DNA from: Podospora pseudocomata | Taxonomy: Eukaryota > Ascomycota > Sordariomycetes > Sordariales > Podosporaceae | Reading direction: 5' to 3' | Assembly: GCF_035222375.1 (NCBI RefSeq) | Contig: NW_026946366.1 | Span: forward strand, 1,550,001 to 1,614,000 | DNA length: 64,000 nt | In this document: piece after piece, positions 33,693 to 43,862 of the stretch | How the letters are laid out: each line of letters starts with the position of its first letter | Numbering within the stretch: the stretch's first letter is position 1 | The notes under the pieces: model-generated | Told to the model about the DNA's origin: nothing | Databases searched by the model: none | Seen by the model: only the letters and a program-made list of their open reading frames with translations | Program-made: the position numbers and the translations under genes

Positions 33693-35382
33693 ATGGCTCG
33701 CCAATATGACAACATCATATTTGACTTGGGCGATGTGTTATTCCATTGGGATGCAAGCACTGTTACTGCCCTTCCAAAGAAAACCATCCGCGCCATGATG
33801 AATACCACCATCTGGTTAGATTATGAGCGGGGCTTCTTGTCGCCGGGGCAGGCACACAAGGTATGGAAATTTTCTTTCACCCTCAAGATACATGAACAAT
33901 GCTAACTCCGGACCTCAGCTGTTGGCTACCGAGCTAAAGACCACACCAGAGCTAGTGGCCGAGTCACTTGAGCAAGCTCAGTTGACACTCCGCCCTGATG
34001 CTGAGATGACTGATCTGATCCTGAAGCTCGCAGCAGCACGCACAAGATCGGGGCAAGCCAAGGTTAGGATTCTTGGTCTCTCGAATATTGCCAAAGACCA
34101 CTTCATCGGCATTCAAAAGATCCAATTCCCGTGGCATCTCTTTGATCGCATCTTTACTTCCTGCGACACGGGAATGCGCAAGCCAGACTTGTGCATCTAC
34201 CAGCACCTGATCAAGGAGACTGGGATCGACCCTGCTCGGACTATTTTCCTTGATGACCGTGTTGAGAACATTTTTGCGGCTCGTAGTCTCGGTTTGAGAG
34301 GCGAGGTGGTCGGTCGTCTGGGACCCGAAAGGTCGCAGTTAGTTCGTCTTCTTACGAACCTCTTACTGCCTGACGACACTATAATTCGCGCCGAGGGGTT
34401 CTTGAGGTCCCGAGCGGGTAACCACCTCTCTGAGTTCGAAGGGAAGGACGTGTCTTTCCGCGACAACTTTTCGCAGCTTCTCCTATGGGAGCTCACGGGA
34501 ATGGAAGAGCTTGTGTATCTCACCTGGCCAAGCCGTCCATCACCTGAGGTATCTTCAGCTTCGTCACCGGTCGATACCATTTCCAATCCAGACTCCGCCG
34601 TGGAGCTACTCCTAGACGAGAGCCCCTCTAGCTCGCCCCAAAAAGTTAAACCCGCCACCACCTCATCCCCGTTCTGGAATTACTTCTCCTCCCAACCAGT
34701 CCTCACAACCAACACGTTCCCCGCCGACGCAGATACCACGTCGATCGCTTACCTCAGCCTGCCAGAACAGCACCTCTCTTCGGTGGTGCCGCCATCAGAA
34801 GCCATGGCCGCCATGGCAGCCAACACGAGCGCCGATGGTATCATCCAGGTCTACTTTAGCTCTTCCCGTCCGCACACCTGCCCTGTAGTCTGCGTTAATG
34901 TCCTTCGGTTCTTTAACAAGTTTTCTTCTACTCCCGTTGAAACCGACGATCGCCTCAAGCCCACTGTTGACTTTGTCATCAACTCGCTTGCTAACAGGGC
35001 GTATGTTCACGGCAGCAGGTACTACGTCCCAGAGGCGTTTTTGTATTTTGCCGCGCTGTTCTACAATGAGTGCAAGGGGAGTTCACCTGGTTTGTGGGGG
35101 AGGTTGGATGAGCATATGAAGGGGGCTTTGTTGGAAAGGTTGAGGGTGTCGGCTGCGGGGAATGCGGCTGCGCTGGCGATGAGGGTGAGGGCTTGCCAGG
35201 CTGTTGGGTTGGGGAGCGAGGTGGCGAGGGGGGATTTTGAGGAACTGTTGGGGTTGCAGAGGGGGGAGGATGGGGGGTGGCCGGCAGGGTGGTTTTGCAG
35301 GATGGGGAGGACGGGGGATGCGATTGGGAATAGGGGGTTGACTACGGGGATGGTTTTGAGGGTTTTGAGGGATTGGTCGTGA
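33693..35382 (+). CDS. HAD-like / class II terpene cyclase fusion (drimane-type sesquiterpene synthase, AstC-like)
   Basis: Exons 33693-33860 and 33919-35382 (intron GTATGG..GCTAAC..CTCAG) give 543 residues. The N-terminal half is a HAD fold: motif I FDLGDV (residues 10-15, where the usual second Asp is Gly), motif II LSN near 110-112, Lys in MRKPD near 144, and motif IV LDDRVEN at 167-173. The C-terminal half has DADTT at 326-330, the DxDTT form of the class II cyclase acid motif, and a QW-like LQRGEDGGWP near 502-511. This two-domain build is that of the fungal drimane synthases (AstC of the astellolide pathway, DrtB). There the cyclase domain protonates farnesyl diphosphate and the HAD domain handles the diphosphate. 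Product and exact reaction are inferred. No P450, oxidoreductase or transporter gene lies nearby, so it appears as a lone gene. Confidence 0.85.
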
Positions 35383-35847
35383 TTTTGGAGGACAGAGGCT
35401 CCAGTTGGGTGGGGGAAGTTGGGCTGTGTGAGTAGGGGGTAAGTAAACAATGATGGAGGCGTTGGCCGGGGAACGTGAAAAGGGGCTTCAACTAGGCACA
35501 TCAAACTGTTTATATTGAAAGAGAACTTAGAGAAAATGATTTTTCCATCCATATTTCGTTCTTTTCGAATGATATACATAATTCCATGGTGTTTCCATGT
35601 CTTGTACCTATGACGAAGCCCAGTTTAAAGTGTTTGTATTGCTACAGGTAAGCTCAGTAATGACGCTTTTGGGCTGTGTACCGCCTATGTGCTCCCAACC
35701 AAACTGCATAGGTACCTTAGATAGCCACGCAAAAACTCTCGCGCTGCATGATCTCATAATGCTCTTCTTTTTTCACGACAAATATTCCCTGATAACCCAT
35801 ACCGCCACCTATCAATTTCAGCAGTCACGCCTTCCATCACCAACAAT
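35383..35847. other. Intergenic, no gene recognised
   Basis: 3' flank of the terpene cyclase gene and upstream region of the small ORF that follows. Confidence 0.45.
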
Positions 35848-36078
35848 ATGCCCACCAAAATCTTCTCCATCTCCGCCCTTATAGGTATGACCATATCGGC
35901 AGCCAACCCGCCAGATTCCTCACGCGAGTTCGAACTGCTCCAAGCCCGCCAACCAGAAGAAGCGCCCAAACTGGCAAAGTCAGGAACAGGGATGAAAAGT
36001 TGCGTTAAAAAGGTATCTGGATCGAGCCTTGAAGCTGTAGCCACAAGTATACCCATTAGTTATGGCAGTATCAAATAA
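35848..36078 (+). CDS. Possible small secreted protein, 76 aa
   Basis: The ATG opens MPTKIFSISALIGMTISAA, which has the shape of a signal peptide with a cleavage site after SAA or so. The mature part is short and charged (FELLQARQPEEAPKLAKSG) with a single Cys. It lies between the terpene cyclase gene and the 5S rRNA gene. An internal GTATGA leaves room for an intron, so the true end is uncertain. No family is recognised and it may be a chance ORF. Confidence 0.3.
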   Translation: MPTKIFSISALIGMTISAANPPDSSREFELLQARQPEEAPKLAKSGTGMKSCVKKVSGSSLEAVATSIPISYGSIK

Positions 36079-36222
36079 AAGAGAACGAATGAATCCTCCA
36101 GCCAGGCTACACTGCTTTGTGGCTGCTTATTGTGTATCCTCGAGTGTCTAAGGTAGATACTGATGGTGAATGCCAAGACTTGGTGCTGGGGTCATGTGGA
36201 GCTAGCTCAAAAATGAGCAAAA

Positions 36223-36341
36223 ACATACAACACCAGGGATTCCCCAGTGGTCACCCACCTGAGTACTAGTCTGGCCCTTGGCAGCTTATCTAGGGGAGAG
36301 CGGACGGGATCCCGAGTTTTCTGCCAGGTATGGTCGTATGT
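36223..36341 (-). rRNA. 5S ribosomal RNA
   Basis: The minus strand starts ACATACGACCATACC and ends GGTGTTGTATGT, with the internal blocks AAAACTCGGGATCCCGTCCG, CTAGATAAGC and GGTGGGTGACCAC. This is close to full identity with the Neurospora alpha-type 5S RNA as I remember it, and the length (119) is right. The first and last bases pair as expected (ACATAC / GTATGT). Single dispersed 5S genes are normal in Pezizomycotina. Confidence 0.95.
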
Positions 36342-36364
36342 GACAATTGTGGCTGGAGTTAGAG

Positions 36365-36370
36365 TTTATA
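36365..36370 (-). promoter_or_regulatory. TATA element of the 5S gene
   Basis: TATAAA on the minus strand lies 24-29 bp before the first base of the 5S RNA. This is the place where Neurospora 5S genes carry their required upstream TATA box. Confidence 0.7.
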
Positions 36371-38168
36371 CAACAACAATAGTTTGTGCCTGGCCGATAT
36401 GAAATGTGATGGCCGAAGTTTGAGGGGAACGTACAGCGTTCTGTTTCATGTCGAGGATTCCTCGCTGATCCTATCTCTTCTAAATCTGCTCATGATTCAT
36501 GAACTTTGAACTTGTCGCCCTGGCTGTTGCCGCCCTCGTTCTAGGCGCTAAAATTGACCCTCACGCCTGCCCTGGTTGCTATGCCCGACACAGTAACCAG
36601 CCCTTTGAATACATGCCATGATATCCGTCTGAAACTGTGTTCATATCACGATTCTCTCATAATTTTTAGTGCTGAATCCCTGAGTTGGTGTACCTACAGT
36701 ACCAGAGACAAATTTGACATCTACCTCAAGGCTACCAATCCTAAGTATCAATGATCCTATCATCTATCCCCAATCAAGAAACCACTTAATTCTTCGTGCA
36801 AGCCCAAAAAAAAGTGCGGTTTGTCCAAATCCCCCGCTAGGACTTACGCAAAAGATACAGACTCAGATTCAATATGCGTGCCCCTTGCCAGACCTCCATC
36901 AAGACCAAACCTGATGTCATTCGCAACAAGTTGTTTGGGCATTCTTTGCAGGATTTCATCACCGTCATGTTTCTTTTACTTGCCCCCAGTGCTCCCTTTA
37001 CCGCGCAGACCTCAGCTACCAAGGTGATGTCATGAAAGCTTAGGGGGAAGGGTGTCCTCCACCTCTCCCGCCTGCCTTCCAAGTGTCCCCAGCCCCTTCC
37101 TCCCATGACAACCTCAGTACATCGGCCTACCCCCGTTCCCTCCTACCTCCAGAACGAGCCAAGCACACCATTTAAGCCCAATCAAAGCTGCTTGGTACCA
37201 TAGAAAGCGGGCAGATGGTGTAATGCGCCAATGATGACCACAAATAATCCATTCATTTTAATGGGATGAGGGTTCAGTCTCAAGTCAAACAAATTCTTAG
37301 AATGAATACGGCACTGGGGAATTGAGGCGCTGGGGAATTGAGGGCCTGGGGGATTGTCGGACTGGGGGTTTATAACTCAATGAAACATCTCAAGAAAGAA
37401 ACATTGTTTCTTATGATGAGAAAAACAAAGGTTTAAGTTCTGAGACGCATTCTTTTTAAATAAACCACGGGAAGCATAGGGTGTTGTGATGGAATCGTAC
37501 CTTTGATGATTTTGTCCCTGCGGGGAAAGAAAGAAATGGCAGAGGAAGACAGAAATTTATACTGCATTGGACCTGTGATAAAGTTTGCTCAATTGTGTTT
37601 AAACTTCATGACGCGAAATGGCGGTGGCAATCCGGCTTGCGCATGTTAAGCGCCTTGCAGCTGTTATCAGTCAGCCTCACGATGCTGAGGATATAAGCTT
37701 CTTAGACTATATGTTGATGTTGGGACGTACGAACACCTTGTCGAGTCCCTTGCTGAGCTCCAATGGATCCCATGTTTCTTGTATAGACATATTTCTATAT
37801 GGATATATTGTCTCTTGTGAATATACTTGAATAATATCCATGAATGATTTGCTAATAAGCATTGAATCCAATAATTTACCCTTGAACAGTAACTTAACAA
37901 TGAAAAGATGAAAGCACATGATTCACCTGTTGTCATCAGACCGGCTGCTCGAATCCACTGACGGGACTTGAGCTGAGTTTTGTGGGTGGCGACATATCTG
38001 AAAACGTTGGGGCAGTTGTTCAAGGATGGGTACCTCGGTACCTCCTGAGGTTCAGGCAGGACACTTTCAGTTCCGATCGATGCCACCGATATTGGGTATA
38101 AGACCAATAATTTCACCTCTCTGAGGGTGCTCTCTCCCATCTTCCTTACTTGCCGAAACAGTAAATTC
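36371..38168. other. Intergenic, AT-richer, no gene recognised
   Basis: About 1.8 kb. Composition is more AT-rich than in the housekeeping blocks, and short ORFs look random. A degenerate 16-bp tandem repeat lies at 37314-37374 (listed separately). Confidence 0.5.
37314..37374. repeat. Degenerate 16-bp tandem repeat, ~3.8 copies
   Basis: Unit ctggggaattgaggcg repeats head to tail with growing divergence toward the right; the last copy is partial. Confidence 0.75.
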
Positions 38169-38713
38169 ATGACCCCTGACATTCGCCATGTGCAGCATCA
38201 AAACCTTATCCTATTCTTTTCTCTCGTGCTTTCGCCATGCAGTGGACAGCCTTCGCCAAGTATCGTTCAACTGGATCTTGTCTTTCCCAAAAATCAGTCG
38301 ACATACCAGCCCACATATCCTTTTCTGTGGTATTCGCCATCCACAACCCTAGCATTCTCTGGCCCATCCACTGGATGTTTACATGGCCGCTTCAGTCACT
38401 AACGCCAACTGCGAATGGAACTGATCTTGGCTCAGTCAACAACGTCATCTTCTTCAACCTCTCGAGGAACGGCATCTTACCGGACGTTGAGCATGCGGGA
38501 TCTTGCCCTTTGCCAGTTGGTCCCATGAGCTTCTATACAGTGGGAAAATACCCCTGCCCAGTGCAGCCGGAACTTTCACCCGTCAAGGACTGTGCCTACA
38601 AGATCGACCTAAGCACACATTCAAGAGTGGAGGAAAGCATGCTCGTGAGTTTCTCGTGTAAAGGCACGGGGATTTCCTATCCCAACACCACTGGACTTGT
38701 CGGGCCGTGTTGA
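38169..38713 (+). pseudogene. DUF7136-like secreted protein, frame interrupted
   Basis: ATG 38169 leads to a signal-peptide-like stretch (LILFFSLVLSPCSG) and the DUF7136 opening VQLDLVFPKNQSTY. Near 38320, in a T run, the family text continues in another frame: VVFAIHNPSILWPIHW, VNNVIFFNLSRN, VGKYPCPVQPEL, CAYKID, and a Cys near the end (TGLVGPC). The family is fungal, secreted and of unknown function, with conserved Cys pairs and often a GPI-like tail, which is absent here. A one-base loss in the T run explains the picture. Whether this is decay or a sequence error is open, but it lies next to other decayed genes. Confidence 0.6.
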
Positions 38714-39515
38714 AAGAGCTCGACTGCTTCCGAGGCACATGGACTGAAAGATGGTTGGAGGACATTGTTCGGGGCCGGTGGGGTGGGGATGTTTGGGCTG
38801 TTACTTTAACGCCACCATGTAAAACAGACCCTCTTGCCTGCAGCTTCGGCTTAGATTTTCGTTTGCGGGTCGCTGTGGCTTTCATATATTGTGAAGCAGC
38901 CCCTCTTTTGTACAGCTTCAAATTTCACAAGGTGCCTGCCTCCTTCTCATCAGTCATTCTCATCAGTCATTCTCAGCAGCCATTCTCATCAGTCACGTTT
39001 CTTGATTTGGAAGCTGGGAACGCCACACAAACAAAACTCCACACGATCTTCTTCTGCTTTACGAGTTGTTGGATTGTCTCGACCGGTGAAAGGGGGGGTC
39101 AATGGTCCTGTTCATTCCCCAACACCGAGAAAAAATGCGAATAGTGGACACGTCCAGAGGCATGAAGATGGACAAGTCTGAGCCTCGGGGAATTAGTTGG
39201 CATGTCAGGCGGAACGGAGCCCCTTTCTGGAGCTCTCTGCCATGGACATCGAGGAACCTCGTCCCGAGGAGCTACTGAGAATGAATGTTGTCCGAAGGCT
39301 AACCGCCTTTCGAAAGAGGATGAACGTTCAGTAAACAAGAAACCGAGGTATCCATCAATGTCATTGCACAATGGTATTCGATGGCCTTTGCTCAGGAGTT
39401 CCTTCAAAAGACGGTACTCGCCAGCTCTCAGCATCGTAGTGCCCAGACATTCGATGCCATGGATATCACAAAGACTACCTGACACTTTCGGAAACCCAAC
39501 TACAGGGACCTCAAC
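38714..39515. other. Intergenic with a 13-bp tandem repeat
   Basis: No gene recognised. Flanks the DUF7136 relic and the fossil chitinase. Confidence 0.5.
38944..38995. repeat. 13-bp tandem repeat, 4 copies
   Basis: Unit ttctcatcagtca is present four times in a row with one diverged copy (third). Confidence 0.85.
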
Positions 39516-42500
39516 ATGGCTGTTTTCTATCTTATTTGCCTACTTCTTTTCCAACCAGCGGCATCTCAAAGCCTAAAGAGCCTTGCCGGGTACTTTTCTT
39601 CTCTTTCGTTGATCAAATGCCCTGTTCGCTGTGACGACTCCGGTCCCTCCCAGAATTGGACTCGTTACCACGCCGTGGATCAGCTTACGACTTGCGACAA
39701 GCCACCACATCTCAGCTTTGCGTTCAGCTCATCAAGCCCCAACGTTGACAACCAGGACAATATCACCATACCTTTCGTGGTCCTCAGTTGCTCCACCAAT
39801 AAAGGGCACTTGGTCCTTGATGAGCAGTCGAAGGTGTTCGACAGCTTGACCAAAAAAGGCGCCAAGAACAGCACCGCCAACATCGAGATATTCTCAGAAT
39901 CTGTTTCAGACCTTCAAATTCCTGGCCAGAAGTTCGCAGTCATCAGAGAGATCCAGGCATCTCTTCTCTTCAACACCAGCGCAGCAACGGAACATTTTGA
40001 CGGCAGCATTAAACTTGTGTCAATTATGGAGACACCATATTGGGTGTGTATATTGGGGGAGGACTTGACATGAAGGGCGTGGCTCTCTTCCAGCTAGAAG
40101 AGTTCATAGCTCTCGTCCAGGACCGCGACGACAAAACATTGACTGGTCTCCAGCTTTGTGGGGCTAACCGCACCGTACAATACACCATGGGAGTCTTTCT
40201 CGACATCACCGCTGATGTGGCACTGAGGCTCTTCAGGGTACAGCATGCACTCGAGGCCTGGTCCTTGTCGCATTGTGTCGTGGGACTTGGTCAACGGGAG
40301 TCACTCAAACCTTCCACATTCTGGCTGCGTGAGCCCAGTAGAACAGCCCTTCTCAATGGTACCAACAGCATCGGCAACTGGACGACCCCCGTTTCACCAT
40401 TCAATCGCGCTATGGCAAAGACATCATCTCATGTGGCCGAGTGCCGGACGATCCAAGTTGCCTCCGGAGATAGCTGCGCATCTCTGGCCCATAAGTGCGG
40501 GCTGAAGAACGCCAATGACATCACCAAGTTCAAATCCACAGAAGCACTTTTGTGCCACACTCCGTCCAAGTCAGCACATTTGCTGCTCGGTTGGTACACT
40601 GCCCGACGTTCGACCAAAGCCTACGCCTGATGGGACCTGCGCTTGTTACATTGTCAAGAACGGAGATTTTTGCAACAAGATAGCTGCTGCCAGTGGCTTG
40701 ACGGTCCGGGAGCTGGAGAAGTTCAATGAGAACACATGGGGCTGGAATGGCTGTGACAAGTTATATGTCGGCAACACCTTCTGCCTCAGCAAAGGAAACC
40801 CACCACTTTCCGCTCCGGTCCCAAACGCCATCTGTGGACCACAAAAGCCGGGAACCACCTGACCACTGCCGGGGACAGATCTTGCGTTTCTCAATCCATG
40901 CCCGCTCAATGCCTGCTGCACTGTCTGGGGTCAATGTGGCACGACATCCGAGTTCTGCACCGTCAAAGGTGCCCCATTCGGTACTCCTATCAAGCCGTGA
41001 AGGGTCGGGTGCATCGCCAACTGTGGGATGAAGGTCATCAACAATGCTTCCCCTCCGTCAGAGTTCAAGAGGATAGGCTACTTTGAAGCCTGGAGATCGG
41101 CTAATAAAAAGGAGCGGCCTTGCCTGTTTATGGATGCCACCCAGATTCCGACAGGATACACACTTGTGCATTTTGCCTTTGGGGAGGTATCCTCCAGCTT
41201 TGCCGTGGGTGTTAGCAAGCTCAAAAACCAGTTCGACAAGTTTGTGAAGATGAGAGGCTTCAAGAGAATCATTGCCTTCTGTAAAGGGACAGCGTCTACT
41301 GACCCAAGCTCATTTGGATTTCTCGAGAAGGCGTCAAACCGGGCAACAGGGAGATTTTGGCCACCAACATCGCCAAGTTCGTCGTGGACCCTGATTTGGA
41401 TGGCGTGGATCTCGATTGGGAGTATCCAGGTGCGCCAGATCTCCCTAGTGCCGACCCGCTCAATGGACTGGCATATCTGGAACTCCTGAAGTTGTTGAGA
41501 CAGAAGCTTCCGTGGTGAGTGAGATATTTAGCTGGCCATGTCTCTTTTTCCGTCGGCCACTAACGTCGTTTTCAGGACAACAGTTGGCGATCGCTGCTCC
41601 CGCTTCCTACTGGTATCTCAAGTAGTTTCCAATTGGGGAGATCAGCAAGGTCGTCGATTACATTGTGTACATGACTTACGACTTGCATGGCCGTGAGTTT
41701 TCGATCTGTTTTGCACCGTATAGAAGCGGCCGCTGACTTTGATCCTAGAATGGGACTTTGACAGTCCTTGGTCCTCTCCAGGCTGCCCAGCAGGCAACTG
41801 TCTTCGCTCACACATCAGCAGGAAGGAAACCCTCAATGCACTTTCCATGGTCACCAAAACTGGCGTCTCATCAACCAAGCTCATGATCGGCATTACCAGC
41901 TATGGTCGGTCTTTTCGGATGGTCGACCCATCCTGCACCGGTCCTATGTGTACATTTACCGGGGCACTCTCCGGAGCAAAACTTGGACGTTGCACACGCA
42001 CCGCCGGATATCTCGCCAATGCAGAGATTCAGGAGATTTTGCATTACGACAAGTCATCACGCACCTATTACGATGAAGGCATCATGAGTGACATTCTGGT
42101 GTACGGATCTGACTGGGTTGCCGACATGAACAACGACAACAAAGGGCGTCGGGAGGCTCTGTGGAAGTCAATGAACTTTGGCGGCGTCTCAGACTGGGCG
42201 ATTGGCCTTGCCGAGTTTTTACCCAATGATGTCTCTCAGGTTCCGTCACTGTCAATGGAGGAGATCAAGGAAGACTGGGCCAACATCACCTGCAAACACG
42301 CATACGCGAGGAATAGCAGCTACAGGGAGTTAGACCGTTGGAAAACCCTCAAGGCTGATGAGGCTTGGAAGCATGTTGTTGGTAAGTAGGACGCTTGCGC
42401 AAAGTCCGGCATGCCTTTCCCTGTTTTTGTGAGCCGTCTTCTCAACGGTCCCAATGGCATGTACTGCGGCTCGATATCCTCCACAAACAACTGCCTTGCA

Positions 42501-43443
42501 ACAGTCGAATGCAGTGACGAATCCGAACGCCGGCCGACAGCAGCTCTCCTTTTGAGTTCATTTGTGAAGCTTGCTGGGATCTATTACGAGCTGTACGATG
42601 GAATCCAAGCAGCTCAGCTCAGTCTTATCACGACACTGTCCAAGTTCTCGAGCACTTTTGCACCAGAACAAAAGGCGGACGAGTCTTTGACCATGACTTT
42701 GAATATCTTGAGTGCTGGCTTCGGTGTGCTGGCAGGCCCAGACTTTGCGAAGGCATTTTCGTCTGGAAATTTCTTCTCTCAGAATCCTGGTATTGGAGAG
42801 AAGCTGGAGTCGGCAGTGATGAAGGGCGTAGAGTTTGGCCTGGCTGAGGCTAAGGAATACGCCAAAAAAAAAAACAAAAAAAAACCAAAAAAAAACCCCT
42901 GTAGGTCTCGTCCTTCTCCCCATGTCCTTTCATCCTACACATCAGTCAGTTAGACCTTAACACTTCGGCAAATTATTTAATCAATTAACTTATTGTATAT
43001 TTTACGGCCAACGTAAGCGCTGTAGAAACGAGCCCGTGACGGAGGATCTCGCATCGCAGTTCAACTGGATTGTGATGAGTTGGAAAGAAATTGTCGACAT
43101 TACACAACGCCAAGCCTTCTCTGAGACGAAAGATGGGGTTTGCTATCTCAGCAGCATGATGAGCAACGGCAAGCTGCTCAAGGTCGAGCCGATGAACAGG
43201 TTTGACACGGAATCCGCCATGGTCAAAGTCCTGTACGCCTTCCTGATTCCGCATGTCTGGCATCTCCGAGCCTACAGCCCTGTTCTCATCCACGCCGAGT
43301 GGGACTGCCAAAAGGTTGGGGTCGACAAGTATTGTTGTGTCGAGGGAAATTTTTTGCCGTTTTCGGACTCGCTTATGGGGTGTCGCAATAACAAGTGGCA
43401 TCCCACCCTCTTTGCTGTTCATGTTATTTTCAGCATCATCTGA
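39516..43443 (+). pseudogene. Fossil of a killer-toxin-alpha-like GH18 chitinase (LysM / chitin-binding / GH18)
   Basis: A broken gene about 3.9 kb long, on one strand, with its parts in the order known for subgroup C fungal chitinases. These are a signal peptide and N-terminal region (start MAVFYLICLLLFQPAAS), LysM-like segments (CRTIQVASGDSCASLA and CYIVKNGDFCNKIAAASGL), a Cys-rich chitin-binding segment, a GH18 barrel still showing DGVDLDWEYPG and LMIGITSYGRSF, and a long C-terminal region. Several breaks, roughly half a dozen or more, are spread over its length, so it is not functional. Remaining likeness is still high, which suggests fairly recent decay. The family is related to the chitinase subunit of yeast zymocin. 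The fossil lies directly beside the LTR-like repeat and the NLR/HeLo locus. Confidence 0.8.
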
Positions 43444-43514
43444 AAATAATTGTCACTGCGACGTTGAAATTAGCTTGTCGTTGTCAGCAGTAGTAAACAT
43501 ATGAATAAGTTAAG

Positions 43515-43690
43515 TGTGACGAACCCCTGATCAGAACCTCTGAGAGGGTTACTGAGTTGAAGGCTGCTTCTGAATAACGGTTCGGTGTAGCCAAAAGGTA
43601 CACAACAGAAGATGGATCAACACTTATCTTGCTATTTAATAATTGGCTGTGGTGCGCCCTGCGCCCCACCCTTATGTCAGGTTCGTGACA
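43515..43690 (+). mobile_element. LTR-like repeat fossil, copy 1 (176 bp)
   Basis: The copy starts TGTGACGAACCCCTG and ends GGTTCGTGACA, with short inverted termini (TG..CA ends). It is clearly alignable to the copy at 48171-48554, which is in the opposite orientation: both share the first ~110 bases and the GGTGCGCCC..GCGCCCCACC end block. The middle is shorter here. No internal retroelement genes lie beside it and no target-site duplication was seen, so it is best read as an old solo-LTR-type remnant. Confidence 0.6.
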
Positions 43691-43862
43691 CGATTGCACG
43701 ATATCGACAATCTTGGATGCTAACTCTTTATTCCAAAAGTCGCTTAGAGCTACTGTGAGGTTTTCTAAAACATCTATAAATTAACCCATCCTCCCAGGCC
43801 CTTCTGGTGTCAAGCTAGAGAAAAGAAATAAAGAGAACGAATAGAGAGAACTTAAAAATGTA

